The notes under the pieces were generated by a model, which did not search any database, had not been told where the DNA came from, and was given only the letters and a program-made list of their open reading frames with translations. A program made the translations under genes and the position numbers. This document shows, piece by piece, positions 24,713-33,056 of a stretch of 64,000 nt of DNA. Each line of letters begins with the position of its first letter. The stretch's first letter is position 1. Origin of the DNA: Acidovorax sp. YS12 (lineage in GTDB: Bacteria; Pseudomonadota; Gammaproteobacteria; Burkholderiales; Burkholderiaceae_C); contig CP053915.1 in assembly GCA_021496925.1 (NCBI GenBank), forward strand, positions 3,251,501 to 3,315,500, written 5' to 3'.

Positions 24713-25088
24713 CAGCGCCTGAAGGCCAGCACCACTTTTCAACTGCCTGCTGGCAACTTGGCCTGCATCCCGACGTTCCTTCGTCGGGCTCATGGGCTGC
24801 GCCCCGAGCTTCGTGCCGAATCGCAGTCATCCGGCTTCAAGCCCGGACGCTCTGATCTGGACTGACGCTTCGGACCTGCGCGCTACGCTTGTCAATACCG
24901 GGGTGGCTGCGTGGTGAGGTGTGGCGGCTTGCTGTTCCCTTCATCGTGCCACGGCGTGCTCGCCGTCAATGACTGCGCACCTTCGGCGCTTGCGGCCTGG
25001 CGGCCGTCTTCGATCTTTGACTGCTTGCGCTGCGCCGTGCCCTGCAAGGGCTGGGCAATTCCGCCCGGTAACCTTACAGGAGTTCACC
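24713..25088. other. Intergenic stretch, degenerate repeat-like DNA
   Basis: About 375 bp without a convincing gene. It contains GGGCTGCGCCCCG and CCGGCTTCAAGCCCGGAC segments resembling the ICE repeat family at 31096 and 32334, and probably marks an old rearrangement behind the JAB-MBL module. Confidence 0.5.
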
Positions 25089-25439
25089 ATGAACCACGCA
25101 TTCATCACGGACGAGCAGCGCATCGTGCTGCTGGCCAACGGCCGCGAATCCTTGGAGAACCCGGACTTCGATCCGGCCCCAGTGGTCAAGCTGTTCACGC
25201 CGGATGCCGGCGCGACCTGGCTGCTGACCGAGATTGATCCCGATGACCACGATCACGCCTTCGGTCTTTGCGACCTGGGCCTAGGGATGCCGGAAATCGG
25301 CTGGGTCAGTCTTTCCGAACTGGCGACCGTGCGCGGGCGGCTGGGCTTGCCGGTAGAGCGGGATCTGCACTTTCGTGCCGAGAAGCGGCTGAGCGCCTAT
25401 GCGCGCGATGCGCGGCTGGCGGGGCGTGTCGTTGTCTGA
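25089..25439 (+). CDS. DUF2958-domain protein
   Basis: A 116-residue conserved ICE protein. The DUF2958 pattern is visible: KLFTPDAGATWLLTEIDPDD, GLCDLGLGMPEIGWVSLSEL and VERDLHFRAEKRLSAYAR. Function unknown; acidic, no membrane segment. A second copy lies at 33057. ATG 25089 follows AGGAGTTCACC. Confidence 0.9.
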   Translation: MNHAFITDEQRIVLLANGRESLENPDFDPAPVVKLFTPDAGATWLLTEIDPDDHDHAFGLCDLGLGMPEIGWVSLSELATVRGRLGLPVERDLHFRAEKRLSAYARDARLAGRVVV

Positions 25440-25502
25440 CCTGGTTCTGGGGCGCCGCAAGGCGCTCCTGAGCGTTCTCAATCATTTCAGGAGGTCAAGG
25501 CC

Positions 25503-25781
25503 ATGAGCAGCCACCACGACTACATCCTCGAAATCACGGCAGAGCATGATGCGTTCAAGCCGTTCCCACCGGAGAACGGCCAGCCCTTGCGCTTTGCGCT
25601 CGGCGACGCGGTGATCTATACCAACGAGTTTGGCGCACAGTTCCGGTGCCGCGTCACCGGGTTTTATCGTCCCAGCGGACTTTCGGGCCTGTACGCGCGC
25701 GGTGCGCGCTACCTGCTGGACTCGTCATCGCCGTGGATGCCGGTGTCGGAAGCCAGCCTGCGCCCCGACGACCCGGCCTGA
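25503..25781 (+). CDS. Small conserved ICE protein, unknown function
   Basis: A 92-residue protein starting MSSHHDYILEITAEHDAFKP, with an AGGAGG ribosome site 7 nt upstream. I recognise no domain. The sequence is mostly beta-prone (GDAVIYTNEFGAQFRCRVTGFY) and soluble. It lies 63 nt after the DUF2958 gene in the same direction and is followed by a GC hairpin. Confidence 0.75.
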   Translation: MSSHHDYILEITAEHDAFKPFPPENGQPLRFALGDAVIYTNEFGAQFRCRVTGFYRPSGLSGLYARGARYLLDSSSPWMPVSEASLRPDDPA

Positions 25782-25788
25782 TGCCTTC

Positions 25789-25913
25789 GCGCCCCTGGCG
25801 GGGCGCTGCGCGCTGCGCTTGCCTCCAGGGGAAAGCCCTGCGGGCTATCCCCGCCGCGCAGGCTTGGCGCCCCTCTCGCGCAGCGAACCGGCTGGTGCCG
25901 GATCGCTCCCTTC
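25789..25913. repeat. ICE interspersed repeat, copy A (partial)
   Basis: It begins with a perfect hairpin (GCGCCCC-TGGC-GGGGCGC, 25789-25806). It continues with GCTGCGCGCTGCGCTTGCCT, CCCCGCCGCGCAGGCTTGGC, GCCCCT and CGAACCGGC. These blocks return in the same order at 31096-31307 and 32334-32531. Confidence 0.6.
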
Positions 25914-25923
25914 ATGCCGGACA

Positions 25924-26223
25924 TTACGATGGCACTTCGGGCGTGGGTGTGTCGGGTTCGTAGTCGCCCAGCCACTCGAAGAGACGTTCGATATCGCAGT
26001 CCAGCTGGTTCAGCGTGGCCTGGGCCATTGCGTACCAGGTGGTGCCGTCGTCCGTTTCTTCGGAGGCGGACAGCAGGACGTTGAGCTGTGCGCGCCGTCC
26101 CAGCAGGCGCTGCATCTCGTTGCCTACCGTCTTGCGGTCGGTGGTCCAGATGAGGGTCGGCAGAAAGATGCCAGGCCCTTCTGCTCCAGGCGCAGGCGTT
26201 CCGGGTTGCATGGGATCGCTCAT
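25924..26223 (-). CDS. Conserved ICE hypothetical protein
   Basis: A 99-residue acidic protein starting MSDPMQPGTPAPGAEGPGIF. It has a helical C-terminal half (TVGNEMQRLLGRRAQLNVLLSA... TLNQLDCDIERLFEWLGDYEPD). I recognise no domain. ATG 26223 follows GGAGAACCACC; a longer start at 26280 is less likely. It is opposite in strand to its neighbours, next to another small minus-strand gene. Confidence 0.65.
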   Translation of the reverse strand: MSDPMQPGTPAPGAEGPGIFLPTLIWTTDRKTVGNEMQRLLGRRAQLNVLLSASEETDDGTTWYAMAQATLNQLDCDIERLFEWLGDYEPDTPTPEVPS

Positions 26224-26370
26224 GGTGGTTCTCCAGAAGGTGGAGATTCCACGGTAGGCATTGGCCCGTGACCGGGCCACTCGAAATTCGCGCTATTTCG
26301 GGGGGATTTCGGGATCAGCGCCGATCGGCCGTGGCGCAGTCATGCGGGCGGGCTGCCTTTGAGCCGGTGC

Positions 26371-26592
26371 TTACCAGGGCTTCCAGCGCCGCTGGGGTGT
26401 TTGCGGCACGGCGCCGAGCAATTGGATCGGCGGCAGTGCATGGGGCGCATTGTTCCTGGGGAAGCGCCGGCGCACTTCGCATTCCAGTTCGTGCGCGAGG
26501 CCGCGTGCGTCCTTCTCGCCGCGCAGTGCCCGTTGCCGCCAGTCTCGGGCCTGGGCCATCAGTTCATCGTCTTGTAGGGCTCGTATGTCCAT
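26371..26592 (-). CDS. Small ICE hypothetical protein
   Basis: A 73-residue helical protein beginning MDIRALQDDELMAQARDWRQ, with RGLAHELECEVRRRFP in the middle and a Pro-rich end. No known domain. Start uncertain: no clear ribosome site; a GTG at 26634 would lengthen it. It lies 147 bp from the previous minus-strand gene and may share its transcript. Confidence 0.5.
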   Translation of the reverse strand: MDIRALQDDELMAQARDWRQRALRGEKDARGLAHELECEVRRRFPRNNAPHALPPIQLLGAVPQTPQRRWKPW

Positions 26593-26634
26593 GCCATTGC
26601 CATTTTGCCGATGGCTGGGTGGGTAGCTGTCCAC

Positions 26635-27159
26635 GGGGATTTCATTGAAGTCATGTGGGCGTCCCCGGCCACCTGGGAGATGGCCGGTCGCGCTCTCGTG
26701 CTAGCGCATCGAGCCGCCTGCGGCGTCTCGCCCCCTTCGGGCTTCGATCGTTCCCTCACTCCGTTCGGCTGACGCCTCCGGCCCGGCTTCCAGCTTCGAG
26801 CCTGCGCGCTTCGCTTGCCGTGCGGTCGGCTTGTGGGATGGCCGTTGCCATGTCCAGTCCTCTTCCCTGACTTCATCACCTTGTCCGCGACTGTAGCCCG
26901 CGGCCGTGTGCCGTCAAGGCGCGCAGGGCCGTGTCCTCGGCTGCGCCTGCGGGCCGCCCCCACCCTGCGCTTGTTTCCTTGACGGCCCCCGTCCGCGCGC
27001 TCCCTTTCGTCGCGGGCGATGAACTCAGGAAAGACGGTGGCAACAGGGCCAACCGGGTTCCTCGCGCCGACCGCACCGAACAGCCGAAAGGCTGGGCTTC
27101 GAATCTTGGAATCCGGTGTGCGGTTTTCTTCAACAGCCTTTTTGTTCAGGAGAAAGACC
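26635..27159. other. 525-bp intergenic stretch
   Basis: No supported gene. The first 250 bp hold GC-rich repeat-like sequence (CCTGCGGCGTCTCGCCCCCT, GCCTGCGCGCTTCGCTTGCC) related to the interspersed ICE repeats. The last 60 bp are AT-richer and lead to the ribosome site (CAGGAGA) of the DUF932 gene, so the promoter of the DUF932-parB run is probably here. Confidence 0.5.
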
Positions 27160-27987
27160 ATGCAACTCGCATCCCGCTTCGCTTCCCATTCCCCCGCATT
27201 GCGCAGCGACTCCCCGCTGTCCGATGACCAGATCCGCCGCGTGGCCCCGTCCATCTTCGCGGATGCCCCCCATGAAAGCCGCTCCGAGCGGTACAGCTAC
27301 ATCCCCACCGCCGCCGTGCTGACCGAGCTTCGCAAAGAGGGGTTTCAGCCCTTCATGGTGTGCCAGACCCGCGTTCGCAACGAGGGCCGGCGCGAGCACA
27401 CGAAACACATGCTGCGCCTGCGCCACGCCAACCAGATCAACGCCCGCGAAGCCAACGAAATCATCCTGCTGAACTCGCACGACGGCACGAGCAGCTATCA
27501 ATTACTGGGTGGCATGTTCCGCTTCGTTTGCAGCAATGGCCTTGTCTGCGGCGACACCGTGGGCGATGTGCGCGTGCCCCACAAGGGCGACGTGGCGGGC
27601 CATGTCATCGAGGGCGCCTATCAGGTGCTGAGCGGCTTCGAGCATGCGCAGGAATCGCGCGAATCCATGCAGGCCATCACGCTGGATGCCGGGGAATCGG
27701 AAGTGTTCGCCCGCGCCGCGCTGGCCCTCAAGTACGACGACCCAACCAAGCCCGCGCCCGTCACGGAATCGCAAATCCTGATGCCGCGCCGCTTCGACGA
27801 CCGCCGCCCCGACCTGTGGAGCGTGTTCAACCGCACGCAGGAGAACCTGACCAAGGGCGGATTGCATGGCCGCGCCGCCAATGGCCGCAGACAGCAGACC
27901 CGCCCCGTGCAGGGCATTGATTCGGACATTCGCCTGAACCGCGCCCTGTGGCTGCTGGCCGATGGCATGCGCGCCCTCAAGGCCTGA
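27160..27987 (+). CDS. DUF932-domain protein
   Basis: A 275-residue protein of the DUF932 (phage/plasmid-like TIGR03299-type) family: ESRSERYSYIPTAAVLTELR, RLRHANQINAREANEIILLNSHDG and GGMFRFVCSNGLVCGDTVG. Common on conjugative elements next to parB-like genes; function unknown. ATG 27160 follows CAGGAGAAAGACC. It lies 75 nt upstream of parB, probably in one operon. Confidence 0.93.
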   Translation: MQLASRFASHSPALRSDSPLSDDQIRRVAPSIFADAPHESRSERYSYIPTAAVLTELRKEGFQPFMVCQTRVRNEGRREHTKHMLRLRHANQINAREANEIILLNSHDGTSSYQLLGGMFRFVCSNGLVCGDTVGDVRVPHKGDVAGHVIEGAYQVLSGFEHAQESRESMQAITLDAGESEVFARAALALKYDDPTKPAPVTESQILMPRRFDDRRPDLWSVFNRTQENLTKGGLHGRAANGRRQQTRPVQGIDSDIRLNRALWLLADGMRALKA

Positions 27988-28062
27988 CCCCCTCTGACGT
28001 GTTCCCCGCCGGAGGGGCGGTTTCCCCTCCATTCCCTTGTTTCACTTGATTGGAGATTCACC

Positions 28063-30129
28063 ATGAACGCCGTTACTTACACCGAAGCTCAAGCCCTCGA
28101 CAGCCGCGCAAACGTGCTGCAAGCCGCCGACCCGAGCAAGCACATGATTCTGGTTCCGCTGTCGCGGCTGGTGCTGCGCCCCACGGGCCGCAACGTGCGC
28201 AAGACCGTCCCGCGCATGTCCATCCCCGAGCTGGCCGCGAGCATTCAGCGCGTGGGCCTGCTGCAAAACCTGATCGTGATTCCCGCCGCCGATGACCTGC
28301 ATTACGAGGTGGTGGCAGGTGGCCGACGCTTTGCGGCCCTCAAGCTGCTGGCAAAGAAGCACCGTATCGCCAAGGATTGGGACGTGCCTTGCCTGCAGGT
28401 GGCCGATGGCACGGCCCGCACCGCCAGCCTGACCGAGAACGTGCAGCGCGAAGCCATGCACCCAGCAGACCAGTTTGAAGCCTTCGCCGCGCTGGTGGCC
28501 GAAGGCCGACCGATTGAGGACATTGCGGCGGATTTCTCCGTTACGCCGCTGGTGGTGCAGCGCCGCTTGAAGCTCGCCAATGTCTCGCCGCGTTTGATGG
28601 AGGACTACCGGGCCGATGCCGTGAGCCTCGATCAGCTGATGGCGCTCTCCATCACCGACGACCACGCCGCGCAGGAATGCGCGTTCTACGATGCGCCGCA
28701 ATGGCAGCGCCAACCCTCGCACTTGCGCGAACGTCTGACGGAGCGCGAGATTGACGCCTACCGGCATCCGCTGGTGCGCTTCGTCGGGCTGGACACCTAC
28801 GAGCAGGCGGGCGGCGGCATCCGCCGCGACCTGTTCGCGGAGGGCGATGCAGGCGTGTACCTGACCGACGCCGCGCTGCTGGAACGACTGGCGCAAGACA
28901 AGCTGGCGGGCATCGCCGCAGAGGTGAAGGCCGAGGGCTGGGCTTGGGCTGATGCCACGCCGGGCGTGACCCATGCCGATCTGCACGCCTTCCAGCGTGC
29001 GCCGAGGGAGCGCCGCGAGCCGAACAAGCGCGAAGCACAGCGCATCGAGAGGCTGCAAGCCAAGATGCAGGAGGTGGCCGAAGCCATTGATGCCGCGACG
29101 GACGCCGACGACGAGGACAAGGCCGATGCGCTGCAAGAGGAAGGCGAGCGGCTGGGCGAGCAGTTGCAGGCGCTGGAAGACGGCTTGCAGGGGTACGGCG
29201 CGAACGTGAAGGCCGCAGCCGGGGCCATCGTCACCATCGGCCGCAACGGCGAGGTGGTGATTCATCGCGGACTGCTGCGCGAGGCCGAGGCCAAGGCACT
29301 GCGCACACTGGAGAAGCTGCGCCAAGGGTTCAGCGACCCAGATGCCGCGAACGATGACGAAGGCGAGGACGACGAGCCGCCCAAGGCAGCAGCGATTTCC
29401 GACCGACTGGCCCAGCGCCTGAGCGCCCATCGCACCGCCGCGCTGCAAATCGAGGTGGCCCGGCATCCGCAGGTGGCGGTGGCCGCGCTGGTGCATGGCA
29501 TGGTGCAGACCGTCTTGCAGGGCCGCTACTACGGGCGCGACCTGCCGCTGGGCGTGAGCCTGAAAGTCCAAGACCGGCTGGACGGCATGGCCCCGGACTG
29601 GCCCGAGTCACCCGCCGCCGTGGCGCTGCGTGAATTGCAGCAGGCGTGGAGCGGCAAGCTGCCCGAGGACAGCGCCGAACTGTTTGCCGCGCTGCTGGCG
29701 ATGGAGCAAGGCGAACTGGTCAAGCTGCTGGCCGTGTGCGTGGCTTCCACGGTGGACGTGGTGACGCCTCGCGCCACACCGCACCAGCCCGGCGAGGAAC
29801 TGGCGCAGGCCGTGGGCCTCGACATGGCCGCATGGTGGCAGCCGACCGCCGAGGGGTATTTCAAGCACGTTCCGAAGGCGGCAGTTCTGCAAGCCGTGGG
29901 CGAGTACGCGCCCGATCAGGTTTCCCGGCTGGCGAAGCTGAAGAAGGCCGACATTGTCAGCGAAGCCGAGCGGCTGGCCGATGGCGCGGGTTGGATGCCT
30001 GCCATCTTTAAGGTCGAAGGCCCGCAGCAGGCAGTGAAGGAAAGCGCGCAGGAGGCAGGCCCGGAGCAGGACGCCCCGGAGGATGCCGAGGCAATGGCGG
30101 ATGAACCCGCCGAGGCGCTGGCCGCTTGA
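28063..30129 (+). CDS. parB: Large ParB/RepB/Spo0J-family DNA-binding protein
   Basis: A 688-residue protein with an N-terminal ParB nuclease-like/CTPase domain (about 28-125): NVRKTVPRMSIPELAASIQR, VVAGGRRFAALK and LTENVQREAMHPADQFEAF. A helix-turn-helix (IEDIAADFSVTPLVVQRRLKLA) follows. A long C-terminal region holds an acidic coiled coil (about 330-380). Far longer than chromosomal ParB (about 300), as usual for Tn4371-type ICEs. It may bind ICE DNA for stability; its gene is separate from parA at 35999. Confidence 0.92.
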   Translation: MNAVTYTEAQALDSRANVLQAADPSKHMILVPLSRLVLRPTGRNVRKTVPRMSIPELAASIQRVGLLQNLIVIPAADDLHYEVVAGGRRFAALKLLAKKHRIAKDWDVPCLQVADGTARTASLTENVQREAMHPADQFEAFAALVAEGRPIEDIAADFSVTPLVVQRRLKLANVSPRLMEDYRADAVSLDQLMALSITDDHAAQECAFYDAPQWQRQPSHLRERLTEREIDAYRHPLVRFVGLDTYEQAGGGIRRDLFAEGDAGVYLTDAALLERLAQDKLAGIAAEVKAEGWAWADATPGVTHADLHAFQRAPRERREPNKREAQRIERLQAKMQEVAEAIDAATDADDEDKADALQEEGERLGEQLQALEDGLQGYGANVKAAAGAIVTIGRNGEVVIHRGLLREAEAKALRTLEKLRQGFSDPDAANDDEGEDDEPPKAAAISDRLAQRLSAHRTAALQIEVARHPQVAVAALVHGMVQTVLQGRYYGRDLPLGVSLKVQDRLDGMAPDWPESPAAVALRELQQAWSGKLPEDSAELFAALLAMEQGELVKLLAVCVASTVDVVTPRATPHQPGEELAQAVGLDMAAWWQPTAEGYFKHVPKAAVLQAVGEYAPDQVSRLAKLKKADIVSEAERLADGAGWMPAIFKVEGPQQAVKESAQEAGPEQDAPEDAEAMADEPAEALAA

Positions 30130-30144
30130 CCCACGCCGAAGGCA

Positions 30145-30170
30145 AGCGCCCCGGCTTCGACCGGGGCGCT
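30145..30170 (+). terminator. GC hairpin after parB
   Basis: A perfect 10-bp stem (AGCGCCCCGG / CCGGGGCGCT) with loop CTTCGA, but no T-run after it. It could slow or end transcription, or regulate the small gene that starts 22 nt later. Confidence 0.5.
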
Positions 30171-30191
30171 TCGCTGCAAGGAGAAGCCCCC

Positions 30192-30401
30192 ATGACCCGC
30201 ACCACCACCAACCGCCCGCGCATGGCGGCGGTCTATGCACCCGGCACGGTGCGCGCCCGCCGCTGGCACGGCGATGGCGACGTGCGCGGCTACCGACCGC
30301 CCTCGGGCTGGTCGGCCCGCGCTGACCTCACCGACATACATCCCATCACGGGCCGCGCCTTGCCGCGTGCCGTGTGGTGGATCATCGAAACGAAGGAATG
30401 A
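30192..30401 (+). CDS. Small basic ICE protein, unknown function
   Basis: A 69-residue Arg-rich protein beginning MTRTTTNRPRMAAVYAPGTV, with AAGGAGAAGCC before the ATG. Conserved-looking residues include GYRPPSGWSARADLTDIHPI. No domain recognised. Confidence 0.6.
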   Translation: MTRTTTNRPRMAAVYAPGTVRARRWHGDGDVRGYRPPSGWSARADLTDIHPITGRALPRAVWWIIETKE

Positions 30402-30411
30402 TCATCGTCAG

Positions 30412-30484
30412 CACCGCGCCCAGGCCGTTCCGCCCTGGGCGCGGTGAAACGCATAATCCGGGCGCGGCGGTGGCCGCGCCCGGT
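30412..30484. terminator. Two strong stem-loops between converging genes
   Basis: The first is a 13-bp stem (CACCGCGCCCAGG with CCTGGGCGCGGTG, 30412-30446). The second is an 11-bp stem with a GGTG loop (30459-30484). They lie between a plus-strand gene and the minus-strand GNAT gene and can serve both directions. Neither has a T-run. Confidence 0.5.
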
Positions 30485-30531
30485 GTTGAAGCCGAATAGC
30501 CGGGGCATTACGCCGCCGCCTTCACTGGCAC

Positions 30532-31050
30532 TCAGGCGGCGGCGTTGAAGGCATCGCTGTACTGCGCGATGCCTTCGGGCACTGGCCCATGGAAGGCCAG
30601 TGCGAGAAAATAGCCGGGCGGCACGCCCGGCAGTTGCAGGCCCACATGGGCCTGGAAGCCAAAGCGCCCGTAGTACGCGGGCTCTCCGAGCAGCACACAG
30701 CCTTCGGCCTGCATGGCCCGCAGTTCAGACAGCGCCTGTTCCATCAGGCGCGAGCCGATGCCGTGCCCCTGCCTCTGCGGCAGGACGGAGATCGGCCCCA
30801 GGCCGCACCAGCCTTTGGCCTTGTGGCCGTGGTCGTTGGTGATAGTCACCGGCGACAGAGCCACATGGCCGACGACCTGGCCGTGTTCTTCGGCCACGAT
30901 GGAAAGCGTCAGTTCGCTAGCGTCGCGCAATGCACGCACGATGAATTGCTCCGTGTGGCTGGTGTGCGGCGCATCGGCGAAGGCGGCAATGGTCACGGCC
31001 TCGATAGCGGCAATGTCGTTCGTGGTTTCGTGTCGTAGCTGGATGGTCAT
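30532..31050 (-). CDS. GNAT-family N-acetyltransferase
   Basis: A 172-residue acetyltransferase resembling the YhbS group. The acetyl-CoA binding motif is GLGPISVLPQRQGHGIGSRLM (V-x-P-x-x-Q-x-x-G-x-G at about 88-100). GEPAYYGRFGFQ is the family's late motif. ATG 31050 (MTIQLRHETTNDIAAIE) is the natural GNAT start. The substrate is unknown. It stands alone on the minus strand. Confidence 0.9.
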   Translation of the reverse strand: MTIQLRHETTNDIAAIEAVTIAAFADAPHTSHTEQFIVRALRDASELTLSIVAEEHGQVVGHVALSPVTITNDHGHKAKGWCGLGPISVLPQRQGHGIGSRLMEQALSELRAMQAEGCVLLGEPAYYGRFGFQAHVGLQLPGVPPGYFLALAFHGPVPEGIAQYSDAFNAAA

Positions 31051-31871
31051 GGTGTTCTGCGTTCCCTGCTCAAAATATAGAACGGCCTGGGCGTGTCGGC
31101 GCGTAGCGCCGCCGGGCTTTCGGGCTGCGCCCCGTGCCGACTTCGCTGTCACGGCCATTCGGCTTCAATCCACTCACGCCTTCGCGCCTGCGGCGCTGCG
31201 CGCTGCGCTTGCCTCCGGGGGATCGGCGCAAGGCCCATCCCCGCCGCGCGAGCTTGGCGCCCCTCGATGCCGCCGAACCGTCGATGCCGGATCGGCCCGG
31301 CCAGCGCCCCGCCGCAATGGACGGAGCTGGCGAACACGCTGGTGCTTGCTGCGGCAGGTTGTGCGAATGCGTGCCGTCCTCAACGCTGGCGGTTCTCGCC
31401 CATCACGTCACGAAGGACGGTTCACGGACATCCCGCCCGGCATCGCTATGGAGCTTCCACGCCACGCCTCAAGACCGGCGCCGCAAGGTGCGGCCGGGGC
31501 GTTCTCGCTTGTCGTCGGGTGGTTGACCTGGCCCGCGTCAGTGGGCGAGCCGGTGCTGCCTTCGTGCGGGGATGCCGAGCCGGCCCTGCCTCCTTTCGAT
31601 GCGGTTCGGCCCAAGGCGTCCTTGTGTTGTTGTGAATCCTAGCGGTGGCGCGGCTGCGCCTCGGGCTTCATGGCTGCAACCGTCCGGCGAAAACAATTTC
31701 CCCTGCTTTGTCACTGCGTTCGGCGCATTCCTCGCGGGACAAATTCTTTTCGCCTCCCGGCTCTCCACTGCGTTGCGACCGCAAGCGGTGCAGCCCGCCC
31801 GTCCTCCGCCGGCCGGATCACAACAAGGACGCGATGGGCGCGAACCTTGTTCCACCAAAAGGAGTTTCATC
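31051..31871. other. 820-bp gene-poor stretch with interspersed repeat
   Basis: No gene is supported on either strand. The first third is the interspersed repeat copy B. The rest is GC-rich with no long conserved frame. The last 50 bp carry an A-rich CCACCAAAAGGAG ribosome site for the DUF736 gene. Confidence 0.6.
31096..31307. repeat. ICE interspersed repeat, copy B
   Basis: About 210 bp. It begins TCGGCGCGTAGCGCCG (a hairpin), GGGCTGCGCCCC and GCCATTCGGCTTCAATCC, then GCGCTGCGCGCTGCGCTTGC, CCCGCCGCGCGAGCTTGGCG and CCGGATCGGCC. The same blocks occur in the same order at 32334-32531, nearly identical over the first 75 bp. Confidence 0.75.
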
Positions 31872-32186
31872 ATGGCCAACATCGGCACCTTCACCGCAGA
31901 CAAAGACGGCTTCACCGGCACGCTTCGCACCCTGACGCTCAACGTCAAGGTCAAGCTGGTGCCCAACGACAAGGGGGACAACGAGAAGGCCCCGGACTTC
32001 CGCCTGCAGGCCGCCAGCCACGACATCGGCGCGGCGTGGAAGAAGACCAGCGAGGCCGGGCGGGAGTACATCTCCGTGACCCTCGACGATCCTTCGTTCC
32101 CGGCCACGGTCTATGCCCGCCTGATCGAAGGAGAGAACGGCACGCACGACCTGATCTGGTCGCGCAGCAAGCCCCAGGCGGCCTGA
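31872..32186 (+). CDS. DUF736-domain protein
   Basis: A 104-residue single-domain DUF736 protein: MANIGTFTADKDGFTGTLRT, LRTLTLNVKVKLVPN, KAPDFRLQA, IGAAWKKTSEAGREYISVTL. Small beta-rich protein, common on ICEs and plasmids, function unknown. ATG 31872 follows AAAAGGAGTTTCATC. A perfect GC hairpin follows the stop codon. Confidence 0.95.
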   Translation: MANIGTFTADKDGFTGTLRTLTLNVKVKLVPNDKGDNEKAPDFRLQAASHDIGAAWKKTSEAGREYISVTLDDPSFPATVYARLIEGENGTHDLIWSRSKPQAA

Positions 32187-32194
32187 CGGCCGCC

Positions 32195-32222
32195 AGCGCC
32201 CCGCCCACTGCGGCGGGGCGCT
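32195..32222 (+). terminator. GC hairpin after the DUF736 gene
   Basis: A perfect 11-bp stem AGCGCCCCGCC / GGCGGGGCGCT with a 6-nt loop, 8 nt after the stop codon. No T-run. Same design as the hairpins after parB and the gene at 25503. Confidence 0.55.
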
Positions 32223-32333
32223 GTACTGCTTGGATCAGCAGACTGGAAGGCTTGGCTCTCCCAGCTTCGTGATGGTGGTGGTCGGGCAGCATCACCATGA
32301 CTTCGTGTTGCCAGGGCGAATGCAGGGCGATTC

Positions 32334-32531
32334 GGCGCACTGCGCCGACCGGGCTTTGCGGGCTGCGCCCCATGCCGACTTCGCCGTCATGGCCATTCGG
32401 CTTCAATCCCTATCGCAGCTGCGCGCTTCGCTTGCCTCCGGGGGAAAACCCTGCGGCCTCTCCCCGCCGCGCGATGCTTGGCGCCCCTGAAGTCCCCGAA
32501 CCGGCTGCACCGGATCGGCCACGCCAGCGCG
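32334..32531. repeat. ICE interspersed repeat, copy C
   Basis: About 200 bp: TCGGCGCACTGCGCCGA (hairpin), GGGCTGCGCCCC, GCCATTCGGCTTCAATCC, GCGCTTCGCTTGCCTCCGGG, CCCCGCCGCGCGATGCTTGG and CCGGATCGGCCACGCCAGCG. Lies between the DUF736 gene and the converging XRE gene. Confidence 0.75.
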
Positions 32532-32539
32532 GTCGCACG

Positions 32540-32833
32540 CTATGGCGTGTCACTCTTCTTCGCCACAGTCTCCAACTCCTGGCGCACCTGCGCCAGCAGC
32601 TGATCGACCTGCTGCAGGTCGTCGCCGGCATAGGCCAGCGTCAGCAGCGTGAGCGGGTGCACCTCCATGACCTCGCACAGCTCGGCCAGCTTGTTCAAGG
32701 TGGGGCTTTTGAGGTCGCGTTCCAGCGTGCTCATGTAGGTGCGGCTGGACACGTCCGAGAACGCTTCCTGGCTCAAACCACGTGCTTTCCTGATGGTCTT
32801 TAGTGCCTCCGACAATGTATGTTTCGCTGCCAA
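32540..32833 (-). CDS. XRE-family helix-turn-helix regulator
   Basis: A 97-residue regulator with an HTH_3 domain at residues 8-65: LKTIRKARGLSQEAFSDVSSRTYMSTLER and SPTLNKLAELCEVMEVHPLTL. The C-terminal helix may dimerise. Divergent from the second DUF2958 gene; the palindrome at 32873-32886 lies about 40 bp upstream of its ATG and is a likely autoregulatory operator. Confidence 0.9.
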   Translation of the reverse strand: MAAKHTLSEALKTIRKARGLSQEAFSDVSSRTYMSTLERDLKSPTLNKLAELCEVMEVHPLTLLTLAYAGDDLQQVDQLLAQVRQELETVAKKSDTP

Positions 32834-32872
32834 CCCTGGATCTCCGCAAAATCCAAGATGACATCCGATTGA

Positions 32873-32897
32873 GCCCTATAGGGCTACAATCTATAGT
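32873..32897. promoter_or_regulatory. Palindromic operator candidate for the XRE regulator
   Basis: AGCCCTATAGGGCT is a perfect 14-bp palindrome, followed 6 bp later by a second CTATAG core at 32892-32897. It lies in the divergent region upstream of the XRE gene. Confidence 0.6.
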
Positions 32898-33056
32898 GTT
32901 CAACTATGCCCGCCTGCCGCTTTCGTGCTTTTACGGAAATCCGTATCTGCAGCTTCTCACAGAAGCACAAAACCGCATCCGTGCCTTTCCACAAACCCGC
33001 CGATGCGGTTTTGCGCTTTCACGCTTCGGCGGTTTTGTGCGAATGAGGTGACGCCC

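Noticed and set aside
31134..31642. Plus-strand frames of 130-310 codons in the gene-poor ICE stretch
   Set aside because: They cross the interspersed repeat, have low-complexity Arg/Pro/Ser translations and no ribosome sites.
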